A DNA stretch of 64,000 nucleotides from Prochlorococcus marinus CUG1438 (GTDB lineage: Bacteria > Cyanobacteriota > Cyanobacteriia > PCC-6307 > Cyanobiaceae), in NCBI GenBank assembly GCA_017644325.1, contig JAEPLS010000001.1:124001-188000 (forward strand). Direction: 5' to 3'. The notes under the pieces were generated by a model. The model worked only from the letters and a program-made list of their open reading frames with translations, was not told the DNA's origin and did no database searches. Numbering within the stretch: the stretch's first letter is position 1; every line of letters begins with the position of its first letter. This document shows positions 1 through 10,651 of this stretch, one piece after another. The position numbers and the translations under genes are program-made.

Positions 1-135
1 GTATTCCTTTATCCTTGGGCTGTTGCCTTTAATAGATTAGGCTTATTAGCGTTTATTGAGGCATTGATTTTTATCGCGATACTTGTGATTGCCTTAGCTT
101 ACGCTTGGAGAAAAGGTGCTTTAGAATGGAGTTAA
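1..135 (+). CDS. ndhC: NAD(P)H-quinone oxidoreductase subunit 3 (NdhC), C-terminal part
   Basis: Only the last 44 codons and the TAA stop lie in the window; the start is upstream. The fragment reads as a hydrophobic helix and ends in [10 protein letters not shown], the usual NdhC/NuoA tail. NdhC is a membrane-arm subunit of thylakoid NDH-1, which works in respiration and cyclic electron flow around photosystem I. The stop lies 4 nt before ndhK, so ndhC, ndhK and ndhJ form one operon, the standard cyanobacterial order. Confidence 0.9.
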   Translation, partial: VFLYPWAVAFNRLGLLAFIEALIFIAILVIALAYAWRKGALEWS

Positions 136-139
136 AAAA

Positions 140-874
140 TTGAACCAACAATTATCCCCAAAAGCAATCAGAGAAATTAGAGAAGGAAATTGCAACCCTC
201 TTGGTGCCCCACAAGTTACAACAGATTTAAGCGAAAATATCATATTAACAAGCTTAGACGATCTTCATAATTGGGCTAGATTAAGTAGTCTTTGGCCCCT
301 TCTATACGGTACAGCTTGTTGTTTTATTGAATTTGCTGCCTTAATCGGCTCTAGATTTGATTTTGACAGGTTTGGACTAGTGCCAAGAAGCTCTCCTAGA
401 CAAGCAGACTTATTAATAGTTGCAGGGACAGTAACAATGAAGATGGCTCCAGCTTTAGTAAGACTTTATGAGCAGATGCCCGAGCCAAAATATGTTATTG
501 CAATGGGTGCCTGTACAATCACAGGAGGAATGTTTAGCGCAGATTCTACTACTGCTGTAAGGGGTGTTGATAAACTTATTCCTGTTGATTTGTATCTTCC
601 TGGATGTCCGCCAAGACCAGAAGCAATTTTTGATGCTGTAATCAAATTAAGAAAGAAAGTTGGCAATGAATCAATAGCTGAGAGAATAAAAACAGAACAG
701 ACTCATAGATACATAACATCTGATCACGAAATGAATCTTGTTTTTTCTGAAAATACTGGTGAATACCTCAGTAAAACTGCAACGAATGTTATTCCTTCAT
801 CTAAGAAAGAAAAAATAACTGAAATATCAGAGGTAAGCGAAACATCTAAAATTATTAATTCGGAAGAAAAGTAA
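140..874 (+). CDS. ndhK: NAD(P)H-quinone oxidoreductase subunit K (NdhK)
   Basis: This is the 244-residue NuoB/PSST-type subunit of NDH-1. It carries the last iron-sulfur cluster (N2 type) at the junction of the peripheral and membrane arms. The cluster cysteines are visible: adjacent Cys60 and Cys61 in GTACCFIEF, Cys125 in GACT, and Cys156 in PGCPPRPEA. The start is TTG at 140, 4 nt after the ndhC stop. The last 60 or so residues are polar and low-complexity, a variable tail beyond the conserved fold. The stop overlaps the ndhJ ATG by one base, suggesting translational coupling. Confidence 0.97.
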   Translation: MNQQLSPKAIREIREGNCNPLGAPQVTTDLSENIILTSLDDLHNWARLSSLWPLLYGTACCFIEFAALIGSRFDFDRFGLVPRSSPRQADLLIVAGTVTMKMAPALVRLYEQMPEPKYVIAMGACTITGGMFSADSTTAVRGVDKLIPVDLYLPGCPPRPEAIFDAVIKLRKKVGNESIAERIKTEQTHRYITSDHEMNLVFSENTGEYLSKTATNVIPSSKKEKITEISEVSETSKIINSEEK

Positions 875-1404
875 TGGAAAAAGACGGTCTAGACAAATCC
901 ACTGATGAGTTAACTAAACAAGATGGATTTGTAAGTCAAAATTTAACTAAAGATGGGATTCCAAACCAATCATTAAATAATGACCATATAGGAATAGAAA
1001 ATATATCTATAGAACCACAAAACTTATATAAAGCAGTATCTGCCTTAAGAAATTACGGTTTCAACTACCTCCAATGCCAAGGAGGTTATGACGAAGGGCC
1101 TGGAAAGAATCTTGTTAGTTTTTATCACTTTATAACTGTTGATGATTTACAAAAAATTGAAGAAATTAAAGAAGTTAGATTAAAAGTCTTCCTAAAAAGA
1201 GATTCTAATTTGTCAATACCTAGCTTATATAAAATTTTTAAAGGAAGTGATTGGCAAGAAAGAGAGACATATGACATGTATGGGATAAATTTCATTGACC
1301 ATCCAAATCCTAAAAGGTTGCTAATGCCTGAAGATTGGAGAGGATGGCCATTACGAAAAGACTATATCCAACCAGACTTTTACGAACTGCAAGACGCTTA
1401 TTAG
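874..1404 (+). CDS. ndhJ: NAD(P)H-quinone oxidoreductase subunit J (NdhJ)
   Basis: This is the 176-residue NuoC/30-kDa subunit of the NDH-1 peripheral arm. The first 45 residues are polar and unconserved. The NuoC fold follows and ends with the family signature around [10 protein letters not shown], then [13 protein letters not shown] and GWPLRKDY. The ATG overlaps the ndhK stop by one base. The gene converges with the YvcK-like gene on the other strand, overlapping it by 4 bp, so no separate terminator fits between them. Confidence 0.96.
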   Translation: MEKDGLDKSTDELTKQDGFVSQNLTKDGIPNQSLNNDHIGIENISIEPQNLYKAVSALRNYGFNYLQCQGGYDEGPGKNLVSFYHFITVDDLQKIEEIKEVRLKVFLKRDSNLSIPSLYKIFKGSDWQERETYDMYGINFIDHPNPKRLLMPEDWRGWPLRKDYIQPDFYELQDAY

Positions 1405-2786
1405 TTTAACTTCTTTAATTTACGATATATAAACATAACTGCTCTTGCTAATCTCCTTGGATCATGTCTTAAGGTTGGAGTTATTCTTTTTGAATAAAGT
1501 GGGGCCTGCAAAACATAATATCCATCTGATAATAATTTTTCTTTATTACATCGGACAGGCTCTGCACCTTTACTTTCGTAATAGTCTACTAATGGAGACT
1601 TCTCGAATTGACTCTGAGATAAGATTGAGTTAAAAATTCTTGTATTAACGCCAAAATTTGATAATTGTTTTTCAATTGCTTTGATGTGTTGATACACGTC
1701 AAGTCCATCAGTCTCTCCAGGCTGTGTCATTAAATTACTTATGTAAATTTTGGGAGCATCTGTTTTCAATAAGGCATCAACTATTTCAGGTACCAATAAG
1801 TTTGGCAATAAAGAGGTGTATAAACTTCCGGGTCCAAGAACTATTAAGTCAGCATCTTTTATGGCATCGAGAGCACTAGGTAGCGCAGAAGGATTTTCTG
1901 GTAGATAACCAATCCTTGAAATTAATTGTTTAGATTTACTTATATTACTTTCGCCAAAAATCTTTTCACCATCTTCTAATTCAGCCCATAACATAACATC
2001 AATATTTGTTGCTGGCAGAACCTGACCTTGTACTGCCAAAACTTTACTAGAAGCTTGAACTGCTTTTTCTAAACTACCTGTAATTGTTGTTAAAGCAGAA
2101 ATAAATAGATTCCCAAAACTATGGCCCTCTAGACCACTTCCTTCTGAAAATCTATATTGAAATAATCTAGTTAAGGTAGGTTCTTCGTTTGATAAAGCAG
2201 CTAAACAATTTCTAATATCTCCTGGAGGTTGCACACCTAATTGTTTTCTAAGAATTCCACTACTTCCACCATCATCTGATACGGTTACAATTGCTGTAAT
2301 ATTATTGCTGTAATTTTTTAAACCTTTTAATAAAGTAGATAACCCTGTACCTCCGCCAATTGCAACAATATTAGGACCTCTGTTTAATTTACTCTTAACT
2401 CTTAATGCATCAACTAAAAAAGTATTTTTTTCAGGAACAAGCGCTTTCTGAATAGAGTTAATACTTCTATTTTGTCCAACCCCAATCAATAAAAGTCCAA
2501 TAATAAAAATTAATGGTCCCAATAATGAAACAGGCAATATACTAGTCAGGTCTGTCATTAAACCAAAAAATAATTCGATAAGCCAATAGAGAGGTCTTAA
2601 ATTTGTCCAAATCGCCAATCCTAATAATGCAGTAAGAAATCCAATTGCAGATGTAAGCATCCATCTTTTTATTACCAGTCCCGGCAAAAGCCAACTCAAA
2701 ATCCTTAAAATTTTATTGAGTAAAACAAAATTAGATTTTTTGTAACGTTGGTAATATCTTCTTACTCTTTTTTTTCGCTTATTCAT
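1401..2786 (-). CDS. YvcK/CofD-like (UPF0052) protein with N-terminal membrane segment
   Basis: The protein has 461 residues. The YvcK/CofD-fold domain begins near residue 138 with the nucleotide-binding loop [15 protein letters not shown]. It continues with [38 protein letters not shown] and MTQPGETDG, all typical of the YvcK branch. YvcK binds UDP-sugars and affects carbon use and cell-wall synthesis in other bacteria; its role in cyanobacteria is not settled. Residues 40-105 hold two or three hydrophobic stretches, so the domain is probably tethered to a membrane, unlike Bacillus YvcK. It is not a true CofD, since nothing nearby concerns F420. Confidence 0.88.
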   Translation of the reverse strand: MNKRKKRVRRYYQRYKKSNFVLLNKILRILSWLLPGLVIKRWMLTSAIGFLTALLGLAIWTNLRPLYWLIELFFGLMTDLTSILPVSLLGPLIFIIGLLLIGVGQNRSINSIQKALVPEKNTFLVDALRVKSKLNRGPNIVAIGGGTGLSTLLKGLKNYSNNITAIVTVSDDGGSSGILRKQLGVQPPGDIRNCLAALSNEEPTLTRLFQYRFSEGSGLEGHSFGNLFISALTTITGSLEKAVQASSKVLAVQGQVLPATNIDVMLWAELEDGEKIFGESNISKSKQLISRIGYLPENPSALPSALDAIKDADLIVLGPGSLYTSLLPNLLVPEIVDALLKTDAPKIYISNLMTQPGETDGLDVYQHIKAIEKQLSNFGVNTRIFNSILSQSQFEKSPLVDYYESKGAEPVRCNKEKLLSDGYYVLQAPLYSKRITPTLRHDPRRLARAVMFIYRKLKKLN

Positions 2787-2921
2787 TAAAAACCTCTTAA
2801 ATTATCTTCTCAAATTTAAATAATTTACTTAGTTTCATTATAAATCAAATTAATACCTCCTTTTTTTATTTCTAAAAATAGGCAAAATATAATTGAAGAT
2901 AACTTTTTCTTAAAAAAGGTT

Positions 2922-3707
2922 TTGAAAAAATCAAAGTATGCAGTTGAAACAAAAAACCTCACAATAAGCTGGGGAACAATTAATGTACTCGATAAACTGA
3001 ATTTTGAACTTAATACTGGGGAGAGATTAGCCATTGTTGGGCCATCAGGTTCTGGTAAATCAACAATTTTAAAAATATTGGCAGGTCTTATTTTACCTAC
3101 CGAAGGAGAATTAAGGATATTTGGGGAAAAGCAAACATACTTAAGATTAGATCAAAATAATCCTCCTGATGTAAGACTAGTTTTTCAAAACCCAGCATTA
3201 CTAGGATCTTTAACTATTGAAGAGAACGTAGGTTTTCTCCTCAGAAGGAATAAAAACTTATCAAAAAAGTCAATCCATGAAATAGTATGTGAATGCTTAG
3301 CGGAGGTAGGATTATTTAATATTGAAAAAAAATTACCGAATGAATTAAGCGGAGGTATGCAAAAAAGAGTAAGTTTTGCTAGAGCTTTAATTACAGATCA
3401 AACTCTTAATGCAAAAACTAAACCTTTATTACTTTTTGATGAACCGACTGCAGGTCTTGACCCAATTGCCTCATCAAGAATTGAAGATTTAATTAATAAA
3501 ACAAATGAAAAAGCTAAAGGCTCATCTATTGTGGTTAGCCATGTTCTTAGTACTATAGAAAGGACATCTGATAAAGTTTTAGTGCTTTATGGAGGTAGAT
3601 TTAGATGGGCAGGTTCTACTGATGAATTTAAAAAAAGTAACGATCCCTATGTATTTCAATTTAGAAATGGGAAACTTGATGGTCCTATGCAACCCAATGA
3701 CATCTAG
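2922..3707 (+). CDS. ABC transporter ATP-binding protein, MlaF-like
   Basis: This is a 261-residue ABC ATPase. Walker A GPSGSGKST is at 40-48, the signature LSGGM at 142-146, and Walker B LLLFDEPTAGLDP near 169-181. A substrate-binding MCE protein starts 5 nt after the stop, which points to the Mla/TGD family of phospholipid transporters (MlaF role) rather than a nutrient importer. No permease (MlaE/TGD1 type) is adjacent, so it must be encoded elsewhere. The start is TTG at 2922; no in-frame ATG lies near the conserved beginning. Confidence 0.9.
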   Translation: MKKSKYAVETKNLTISWGTINVLDKLNFELNTGERLAIVGPSGSGKSTILKILAGLILPTEGELRIFGEKQTYLRLDQNNPPDVRLVFQNPALLGSLTIEENVGFLLRRNKNLSKKSIHEIVCECLAEVGLFNIEKKLPNELSGGMQKRVSFARALITDQTLNAKTKPLLLFDEPTAGLDPIASSRIEDLINKTNEKAKGSSIVVSHVLSTIERTSDKVLVLYGGRFRWAGSTDEFKKSNDPYVFQFRNGKLDGPMQPNDI

Positions 3708-3712
3708 AAATT

Positions 3713-4558
3713 ATGCGTAGAAGTTTACGAGATTCAATAGTTGGATTTTCCTTACTAGGGGGGATTTTAATATTCACATTTTTTTCTTTTTGGTTAAGAG
3801 GAGTAAAATTATCAAAAAAAAATTGGCACCTCTTCGCCGAATTCAATAACGCAAGTGGTTTATCAAAAAAATCTCCAGTAACTTATAGAGGAATTTTAGT
3901 AGGCTCAGTAGAAGATATCTTTTTTACCAATGAATCAATTCAAGCAAAAATAGTCTTAAATGATCCTGCAATTATTCTTCCAAAGCCAGCATTCGCGAAA
4001 GTAACAACTAATTCATTCCTTGGAGGCGATGTTCAAGTAGCTTTAGAGACTAGTGAAAAAACAATTCCTAAAAACATAGAGACCCCTACATCCGAAGAAT
4101 GTAACTCCAAATTAATTATTTGCAAGGGAGATATTATCCCTGGCAAACAACTATCAAGCCTCTCAAATGTAACAAATAGAATTAGTCAATTTTTAAAAGA
4201 ATCAAATCAAGAAAACTTAATTGAGAACATAGTTAAGTCAATAGATCAATTTGATAAAACACAAGAAAACCTTGATGAACTAATTTATTTATCAAAAAAA
4301 GAAGTATTGAGAGTTAAACCTTTAATAAAAGAAATTACTATTGCTGCTAATAATTTAAATGATATTTTATCTACCATCAATGACAAAGAAACCCTTAGTG
4401 ATATTAAATCAACAATTAATGCAGCAAGATCTATTTCCAGAAAAATAGACGATATGAGCGATGATTTTGAAAAGTTAACTAAAGATAAAGAATTAACTAA
4501 ATCTATAAGAGATTTAACTATTGGACTTTCAAAATTTCTTAATGAAATTTATCCATAA
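3713..4558 (+). CDS. MCE-domain protein (MlaD/TGD2-like)
   Basis: The protein has 281 residues. One N-terminal membrane helix lies at about residues 10-30. An MCE domain follows at about 38-115, with VTYRGILVGSVEDI and the SFLGGDVQVAL region. The C-terminal half is helical and probably coiled-coil. MCE proteins bind lipid and hand it between membranes, and in chloroplasts TGD2 does this at the envelope. Pairing with the upstream ATPase supports a lipid-transport role. It converges with chlD, whose stop is 6 bp away. Confidence 0.88.
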   Translation: MRRSLRDSIVGFSLLGGILIFTFFSFWLRGVKLSKKNWHLFAEFNNASGLSKKSPVTYRGILVGSVEDIFFTNESIQAKIVLNDPAIILPKPAFAKVTTNSFLGGDVQVALETSEKTIPKNIETPTSEECNSKLIICKGDIIPGKQLSSLSNVTNRISQFLKESNQENLIENIVKSIDQFDKTQENLDELIYLSKKEVLRVKPLIKEITIAANNLNDILSTINDKETLSDIKSTINAARSISRKIDDMSDDFEKLTKDKELTKSIRDLTIGLSKFLNEIYP

Positions 4559-4564
4559 TTAATA

Positions 4565-6748
4565 TTAGAGTTCATTAATAGCATTTAAAGCCATAGCTGC
4601 GATTGTTTTATCTGTAGCTTTTGGTAATTGGACGTATTTACCATTAGCTGCCTCTGCCAATTCTTTACCAAAGCCACTTGCTATAAATTTTCTCTCTGTA
4701 TCAATAATCAATAATTTTATCCCAAGCATGGGATATTTTGCAGCAATATCAAGAACCTCTTGCTTTAAATTAACATTATTTTCTACATTATCTTTTTCAT
4801 CAAAATCATTTTGGCCTAAAGATAATCCCAAAGGTACATTTCCTCTTCCATCAGTAATCCCAACAACAATAACTTGACCTATGTCTCCTGTAGAAAGGGC
4901 ATTTTTAGCTACTTTTGCTGATTGTGTTAGTCCATGGGCTAAAGGCGATCCGCCCCCGCAAGGCATTGTTTCTAACCTTCTTTTTGCTGCAGTTATGGAT
5001 CTTGTGGGTGGCAACAATACTTCTGCCTGATTACCTCTGAATGGAATGAGAGCAACTTCATCTCTATTCTCATAAGCCTCTGTTAAAAGTCTGATTACTG
5101 CTCCTTTAGCACTTTGCATTCTGTTAAGAGCCATAGAACCACTTGCATCAACCAGGAAAATAACTAAAGCTCCCGCTTTTTTTTGAAGAAGCTTTGCCCT
5201 AAAATCATTTTCTTCAATAATTATCGATTTATTAGGATTCCTTAATCTTCTTGATTTTTGATAAGGAGCTGCTGCTCGCAAAGTTGCATCAACCGCAATT
5301 CTTTTCACTTTGCCTCTTGGAATAATAGGTTTTACATATCTTCCTCTACTGTCACTAAATATCACTGATCTACTTCCACTATTTCCTGATTTTGCTTTTG
5401 CTGATGAAAAAAGTAATAAGTCAGGATCAACAACACAAGTCTCAGGGTCTAATATAAATTCTTCGGGTATTTCAGGCGTAGATTCATCTTCTCCATTAGA
5501 GTTATCTTCTTCTTGTTCTTGCTCTTGATTATCATCATTTTCATTAGCTTCAGGTTGAGAATCCTCATTGTTTGATTGAGGTGGAGGTGGCGGGCTCTGA
5601 TCTTCTGGAGGAGGTGGTTGAATATCATCATCTTCAGGTGGTATTTGCATCGCTCTTGGAAGAATAACTAATCTTACTGCGACTTTTAGGTCTTCAGAAT
5701 TTACATTCTCATCGCCTCGAAGAGCTGCATTAGCCTTTGCTACTTTTACTGCAAATAATTCTGACCTATGCCCTTCTACTCCTCCTCTAAGAGCTTCATT
5801 CACTAAATAGGTTATTTGCTCTTTTGTTATCTTGACATCCTTTAACCATTGCCTTGCCAAAATTAATTGAGTAGATAAATTATCAGATTCCTCGGACCAT
5901 TTTTCTGAAAATTTAATGTTATTTTCTGCGTGCGATAAAACAGATTTTGTAATCTCAACTCTTTGAGCATTATCAATAGATTGATCTGCGGAAAGAACGA
6001 TGGCAAAACGATCTAAAACATGATCTCTTAGAGCACCTTCTTGAGGATTATATGTCGCTATTAATAGTGACTTACAAGGATGAGAAAGGCTTAAACCATC
6101 TCTTTCAATATTATTTTTCTCTCTTCCTGTGGCTTCAAGAATTAAATTTACAATGCCATCATCCAATAAATTTATATCGTCTACATAAAGAACACCTCTA
6201 TGAGCCTCTGCTAAAATTCCAGGTTGAAAAACTTGTTCCCCAGTACTTAATGATGCAGCGACGTCAATTGATCCAACAAGCCTGTCTTCAGTTATACCAA
6301 TGGGAACTTGGATAAATGGAGCCTCTCTGACTTTTTTCGGAATTTCTTCAATTTGATTCAAATAATCACTTCCAATTACCTCCTCCAACAATTTATTAGT
6401 ACTAAGATCCCATTCCTCTGGTTTATCTGGATCTAGGTTCCTACCAATAGGTCTTAATGAAGTATTACTATTTCTAATAATTAGCTTTTCCAGTATTGAT
6501 TCATTATCTAATACCTCTATAGGAGGAAGCAAAGTATGCAAACCCCTAGCTAATACTGACTTTCCAGTACCTCTTCCACCAGCGATAATCACTCCTCCTA
6601 AACTGGGATCAACTGCTGCTAAAAGCAAAGACAACTTCAACAAACTATGACCCGTAATTGCCGCCAAAGGAAAAGCTCTAAAAGAATCTTTTGACTTCAT
6701 TAAATCTTTTACTTCTCCTTTTTCTTGTAACTCGCTGTTCAAAATCAC
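4565..6748 (-). CDS. chlD: Magnesium chelatase subunit D (ChlD)
   Basis: ChlD is the 727-residue AAA+/von Willebrand subunit of magnesium chelatase. With ChlI and ChlH it inserts Mg into protoporphyrin IX, the first committed step of chlorophyll synthesis. The AAA+ domain carries a Walker-A-like GGRGTGKS at 57-64. A proline-rich stretch and then an acidic stretch, at about 380-440, form the usual linker. The C-terminal integrin-I domain has the MIDAS motif DASGS ([17 protein letters not shown]). Length and domain order are normal. folK begins divergently 36 bp or more away, so the promoters must be compact. Confidence 0.97.
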   Translation of the reverse strand: MILNSELQEKGEVKDLMKSKDSFRAFPLAAITGHSLLKLSLLLAAVDPSLGGVIIAGGRGTGKSVLARGLHTLLPPIEVLDNESILEKLIIRNSNTSLRPIGRNLDPDKPEEWDLSTNKLLEEVIGSDYLNQIEEIPKKVREAPFIQVPIGITEDRLVGSIDVAASLSTGEQVFQPGILAEAHRGVLYVDDINLLDDGIVNLILEATGREKNNIERDGLSLSHPCKSLLIATYNPQEGALRDHVLDRFAIVLSADQSIDNAQRVEITKSVLSHAENNIKFSEKWSEESDNLSTQLILARQWLKDVKITKEQITYLVNEALRGGVEGHRSELFAVKVAKANAALRGDENVNSEDLKVAVRLVILPRAMQIPPEDDDIQPPPPEDQSPPPPPQSNNEDSQPEANENDDNQEQEQEEDNSNGEDESTPEIPEEFILDPETCVVDPDLLLFSSAKAKSGNSGSRSVIFSDSRGRYVKPIIPRGKVKRIAVDATLRAAAPYQKSRRLRNPNKSIIIEENDFRAKLLQKKAGALVIFLVDASGSMALNRMQSAKGAVIRLLTEAYENRDEVALIPFRGNQAEVLLPPTRSITAAKRRLETMPCGGGSPLAHGLTQSAKVAKNALSTGDIGQVIVVGITDGRGNVPLGLSLGQNDFDEKDNVENNVNLKQEVLDIAAKYPMLGIKLLIIDTERKFIASGFGKELAEAANGKYVQLPKATDKTIAAMALNAINEL

Positions 6749-6796
6749 TTTAAAAATGCCTGATATAGAATTTATCCAATAACTTTGTTTTTTGTA

Positions 6797-7363
6797 GTGG
6801 AATTATCAAATCTTAATATCAAAAATGGACTATGTATATCCCTCGGAGCAAATATTGATAGTAAATTTGGAAGCCCTCTTGAGTCACTATTAATGTGCAA
6901 ACCAAAAATAGAAGAAATAATAAATGAATGGGGAGATAATTCCCAGAAACAAAAAGAAGATAAAAGAAAATTTCATGCAAACTTTTTTTGGTCTTCAATT
7001 TATGAGACATTACCTCATGGAGTTGAAAATGAGCAGCCAAATTATTTAAATACTCTTTTGCTTATAAAAAGTAATTCTTTTCCAAAACCATCAAATAAAA
7101 AGGCGAAATTACTTTTAAAAGAGCTAAAAAAGTTAGAGAGATTTTTCGGAAGAGAAAAGACGCCAAAAGGTAAGAAATGGCTATCAAGATGTCTCGATTT
7201 AGATATTCTTTGGTGGGAAGATTTTCATACCGTTGATGAGGAATTAACCTTGCCTCACCCAAGATTTATGAATCGTAATTTCGTTATTACGCCACTATCA
7301 GAAATCTTAAGTAGAAGCCAAAAAATCAAAAAGTTTGATGCCCCCAAATGGTCTATTCAATGA
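6797..7363 (+). CDS. folK: 2-amino-4-hydroxy-6-hydroxymethyldihydropteridine pyrophosphokinase (FolK)
   Basis: FolK transfers pyrophosphate from ATP to hydroxymethyl-dihydropterin in folate synthesis. The N-terminal [15 protein letters not shown] and the signature [11 protein letters not shown], then [18 protein letters not shown], are diagnostic. The reading frame opens with TTG at 6785 and GTG at 6797. I prefer GTG, which puts about 13 residues before the conserved beta strand (188 residues in all); the TTG start would add four hydrophobic residues. The central region around 45-105 is longer than in short FolK proteins. It is monocistronic and divergent from chlD. Confidence 0.9.
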   Translation: MELSNLNIKNGLCISLGANIDSKFGSPLESLLMCKPKIEEIINEWGDNSQKQKEDKRKFHANFFWSSIYETLPHGVENEQPNYLNTLLLIKSNSFPKPSNKKAKLLLKELKKLERFFGREKTPKGKKWLSRCLDLDILWWEDFHTVDEELTLPHPRFMNRNFVITPLSEILSRSQKIKKFDAPKWSIQ

Positions 7364-7411
7364 TTTACAAAACAAAAAAATAACTGTTAGGCTATTTTTA
7401 TTTAAAAAATT

Positions 7412-7975
7412 ATGGGCAATGAAAACCTTATAAAAAGATCCATTTTTAAAGAAAAATTATCTGAGTTAAAATCTAAAAAATTTAGTTTTGAAATTAATAG
7501 AATTGAGCTTCCAAATGGACATGAAGGTGAATATGGATACATTAAGCATCCAGGCGCTGCCTTAGCCGTACCTATTACAAAAGACAATAAAGTTATCATT
7601 CTTCGACAATATAGATTTGCAGTTTCCAGGTATTTATTAGAATTTCCAGCAGGTACATTGGAAATAGGTGAAACGCCTATTGATTCAATTAAAAGAGAAA
7701 TACAAGAAGAGACTGGATTTAGTGCAAACAAATGGGATGAACTAGGCACTCTTGTCCCTGCTCCTGGTTATGCAGACGAAGAAATTTATTTATTTTTAGC
7801 CCGTAATTTGAGCAAACTAAATTTCGAGGTTAAAGGAGATTCAGATGAAGATATAGAAGTATTAATTTTAGATCCCCACGAACTAGATAATCTTATTTCT
7901 AGTGGGAACGAAATTCTTGATGCAAAAACTGTGACAGCTTGGTTTAGAGCTAAACAATTTTTAGATAAATTATGA
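7412..7975 (+). CDS. Nudix hydrolase, ADP-ribose pyrophosphatase type
   Basis: The protein has 187 residues. The Nudix box reads G-TLEIG-E-TPIDSIK-REIQEETGF, fitting GX5EX7REUXEEXGU, where the glutamates bind Mg. It is followed 17 or so residues later by PAPGYADE, typical of the ADP-ribose/NudF group that hydrolyses nucleoside diphosphate sugars. The stop overlaps the photolyase start (ATGA), so the two genes are likely co-translated. The exact substrate cannot be told from sequence. Confidence 0.9.
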   Translation: MGNENLIKRSIFKEKLSELKSKKFSFEINRIELPNGHEGEYGYIKHPGAALAVPITKDNKVIILRQYRFAVSRYLLEFPAGTLEIGETPIDSIKREIQEETGFSANKWDELGTLVPAPGYADEEIYLFLARNLSKLNFEVKGDSDEDIEVLILDPHELDNLISSGNEILDAKTVTAWFRAKQFLDKL

Positions 7976-9408
7976 ATAAACCTAGAATACTTTTTTGGCA
8001 TAGAAAGGATTTAAGAATATTTGATAATCAAGCTTTAATCAAAGCATTTTCATTATCAAATGCTGTTACATCGACTTACATATTAGATAAAAATTACACA
8101 CACGATTTCGATGCCAACTCAAGAGCTTGGTTTCTAGGAAATTCGCTTCAAGAATTAGGAAATAATTGGAAAAAAATGGGCAGTAGACTCGTTATAGAAG
8201 AAGGAGATCCTGTACTAATAATTCCTCAATTAGCAAAGACAATAGATGCTAAATTTGTTTTTTGGAATAAATCAATTGAACCTTATGAGATTAATCGAGA
8301 TTTACAAATAAAAAAAATTTTAAAAGAAAAAAATATTCAAGTTATTGAATCTTGGGATCACTTATTAATAGAGCCTTTAAAAATATATTCAGGTAGTAAC
8401 AAACCTTATTCGGTTTATGGACCTTTTTACAAAAACCTTAAATCAAAAATGAATTTATTAGGTTCATACAATCAAGATAAAGTTATTTTCCAGTTTAAAG
8501 ATATAGATAATAAACTCAAAGAAAATAGGAAAATAAATTCATCTGATTCGGTTCTAAAGAAATTTCTCAAAAATATCAAATTTACTGGTTCGAATATTTG
8601 CCCATGTAGACCTGGAGAGAATGCGGCAGAAACATTACTAAAAAACTTCATTAACGAAAAAAAAATATATTCTTATAATTCTGCGAGAGATTTACCTTCC
8701 CATAATGGAACATCTTTTTTAAGTGCATCTCTCAGATTCGGTACCATCAGCATTAGAAAAGTTTGGAATGCCACATTAAATTTAAATTCAGTTTTTGAAA
8801 ATCAAGAAAATTACCTTTCAATTGAAACTTGGCAAAAAGAACTTTTTTGGCGTGAATTTTATCAACATTGCTTATTCCATTTCCCAGAGCTAGAGAGAGG
8901 TCCATATAGAAAAAAATGGAATAAATTTCCCTGGCAAAACAATAATGAATGGTTTCAACATTGGAGCAATGGAGAGACCGGAGTTCCTATAGTTGATGCA
9001 GCAATGCGTCAACTAAATAGTACTGGCTGGATGCATAACAGATGTCGCATGATAGTCGCTTCATTTCTGGTAAAAGATCTTATATGCAATTGGCAACTTG
9101 GCGAGAAAAAATTTATGGAGACTTTGGTTGATGGAGACTTGGCTGCAAATAATGGGGGATGGCAGTGGAGTGCCAGTAGCGGTATGGATCCAAAACCACT
9201 TAGAATTTTTAATCCATATACCCAAGCAAAAAAATTTGATCCTATATGTGAATATATAAAATATTGGATTCCTGAGTTATCTAAAGTGTCAAATTCTGAC
9301 CTATTAAATGGGGAGATATCTAATTTAGAAAAAAATAATTATTCAAGCCCTATCGTCAATCACAACATACAACAAAAATTATTTAAGTCACTTTATGCTG
9401 AAATTTGA
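7972..9408 (+). CDS. phr: Deoxyribodipyrimidine photolyase (class I)
   Basis: This is a 478-residue photolyase that uses blue light to split cyclobutane pyrimidine dimers. The N-terminal antenna domain opens with RILFWHRKDLRIFDN. The FAD-binding domain shows WQKELFWREFYQH, PIVDAAMRQLNSTGWMHNR and NNGGWQWSASSGMDPKP, ending in RIFNPYTQAKKFD. These favour a CPD photolyase over a cryptochrome, though the two cannot be separated with certainty by eye. The start overlaps the Nudix stop by 4 nt. The 3' end overlaps the convergent aminotransferase gene by 16 bp. Confidence 0.94.
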   Translation: MNKPRILFWHRKDLRIFDNQALIKAFSLSNAVTSTYILDKNYTHDFDANSRAWFLGNSLQELGNNWKKMGSRLVIEEGDPVLIIPQLAKTIDAKFVFWNKSIEPYEINRDLQIKKILKEKNIQVIESWDHLLIEPLKIYSGSNKPYSVYGPFYKNLKSKMNLLGSYNQDKVIFQFKDIDNKLKENRKINSSDSVLKKFLKNIKFTGSNICPCRPGENAAETLLKNFINEKKIYSYNSARDLPSHNGTSFLSASLRFGTISIRKVWNATLNLNSVFENQENYLSIETWQKELFWREFYQHCLFHFPELERGPYRKKWNKFPWQNNNEWFQHWSNGETGVPIVDAAMRQLNSTGWMHNRCRMIVASFLVKDLICNWQLGEKKFMETLVDGDLAANNGGWQWSASSGMDPKPLRIFNPYTQAKKFDPICEYIKYWIPELSKVSNSDLLNGEISNLEKNNYSSPIVNHNIQQKLFKSLYAEI

Positions 9409-10598
9409 ATTTCCTCTATACAATTCTTTAAAACTTTATTTAAATTTTCTGCTACATAAACTTGCTCTTCATAAGAAATTTCAGGAAACATTGGAAGACT
9501 AAGAACTTCTGTACAAATTCTCTCTGTATTGATAAGTTTTGTTCTAGAGAAATTTTTATTTTTGTAAGCTGTTTGTGCGTGTATTGGAATTGGATAATAA
9601 ATAATTGAATTAATACCTTTTTCAAAAAGTTGTTGTTTTACCAAATTCCTTAAGGAATAGTATTTTTTGCAATCTGTATCAAATAAATTTGAAAAATCTT
9701 CATTTAAAAAATATTTATCGTTTCTTAATTTGATGACAAATTGATTCCAAGAATGGGAAATTGAATCAGAGCTAATTTTTGGAAAACTAATAAATGGATT
9801 TTTTTCTAATAAATTAAGATAATTATTGGCGATTTTTTGACGATTATTAATCCACTTAGAAATATATTTAATTTTGATATTTAATATGGCGGCTTGAATC
9901 GTATCAAGTCTGCTGTTATATCCAATTTGAGTGTGGTGATATCTTATTGGGCTACCATGAACAGCTAGTTCTCTAATTTTTTTGGCAATCTTCTGATCTG
10001 AAGTTGTTACTGCTCCACCATCTCCAGCAGCCCCTAAATTTTTAGTAGGGAAAAAGCTAAAACAACCTATATCTCCGATACTACCAACTTTGGAATTTTC
10101 CCACATTGTGCATGTTGCCTGAGCACAATCTTCTATTACTTTTAAGTCATATTTATTGGCCAATGATTTTATTAAGGTCATATTCACTGCATTCCCAAAT
10201 AGATGAACTGGCATAATTGCCTTGGTATTAGAATTTATTTCTTGTTCTATTAGTTCGGTATTAATGAGATAAGTTTCAGGATCTATATCTACCAGAATAG
10301 GATTAGCGCCAACTGCACTAATAGCCTCTGCAGTCGCAAAAAAGCTGAAAGATGAGGTAATAACTTCATCACCAACACCAATATCTAATGCGCGCAAAGC
10401 TAAAACTAAAGCATCAGTTCCACTGTTACATCCAATAGTATTATTAACGCCAATCAGATTAGAAAAACTCTCCTCAAATTTGGCGATCTCTTGTCCTCCA
10501 ATATACTGGCCCCCTCTTAAAACTTTAAAAACCTCACTCTCAATTTCAGAGCCAATTTCCTGGAACTGCCTATTTAAAGTAAATGGAGGTATTTGCAT
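9393..10598 (-). CDS. DegT/DnrJ/EryC1/StrS family aminotransferase
   Basis: This is a 401-residue PLP-dependent sugar aminotransferase-fold protein. The PLP lysine is Lys186 in FSFFPTKNLGAAGDGG. An acidic cofactor contact lies in VIEDCAQA at 155-161, and SGTDAL near 59-64 contacts phosphate. The family aminates keto-sugars for surface polysaccharide or O-antigen; a dehydratase-like role is also known. The C-terminal half carries an insertion of about 20 residues around 300-325 with Cys and Lys residues. No sugar-biosynthesis genes are next to it, so the substrate is unknown. Confidence 0.9.
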   Translation of the reverse strand: MQIPPFTLNRQFQEIGSEIESEVFKVLRGGQYIGGQEIAKFEESFSNLIGVNNTIGCNSGTDALVLALRALDIGVGDEVITSSFSFFATAEAISAVGANPILVDIDPETYLINTELIEQEINSNTKAIMPVHLFGNAVNMTLIKSLANKYDLKVIEDCAQATCTMWENSKVGSIGDIGCFSFFPTKNLGAAGDGGAVTTSDQKIAKKIRELAVHGSPIRYHHTQIGYNSRLDTIQAAILNIKIKYISKWINNRQKIANNYLNLLEKNPFISFPKISSDSISHSWNQFVIKLRNDKYFLNEDFSNLFDTDCKKYYSLRNLVKQQLFEKGINSIIYYPIPIHAQTAYKNKNFSRTKLINTERICTEVLSLPMFPEISYEEQVYVAENLNKVLKNCIEEIQISA

Positions 10599-10651
10599 AT
10601 TGAATATATTAACCCTAAACCATATTTCTATGGGTAAAAAAACATCTTAAT

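Noticed and set aside
5310-6315. Plus-strand open frames inside chlD
   Set aside because: The chlD translation is complete and conserved over the whole region; the frames have low-complexity or unlikely residue use.
9393-10598. A horizontally acquired sugar-modification island around the DegT aminotransferase
   Set aside because: Neighbours on both sides are core genes, base composition is like the rest, and no mobile gene or tRNA border is present.
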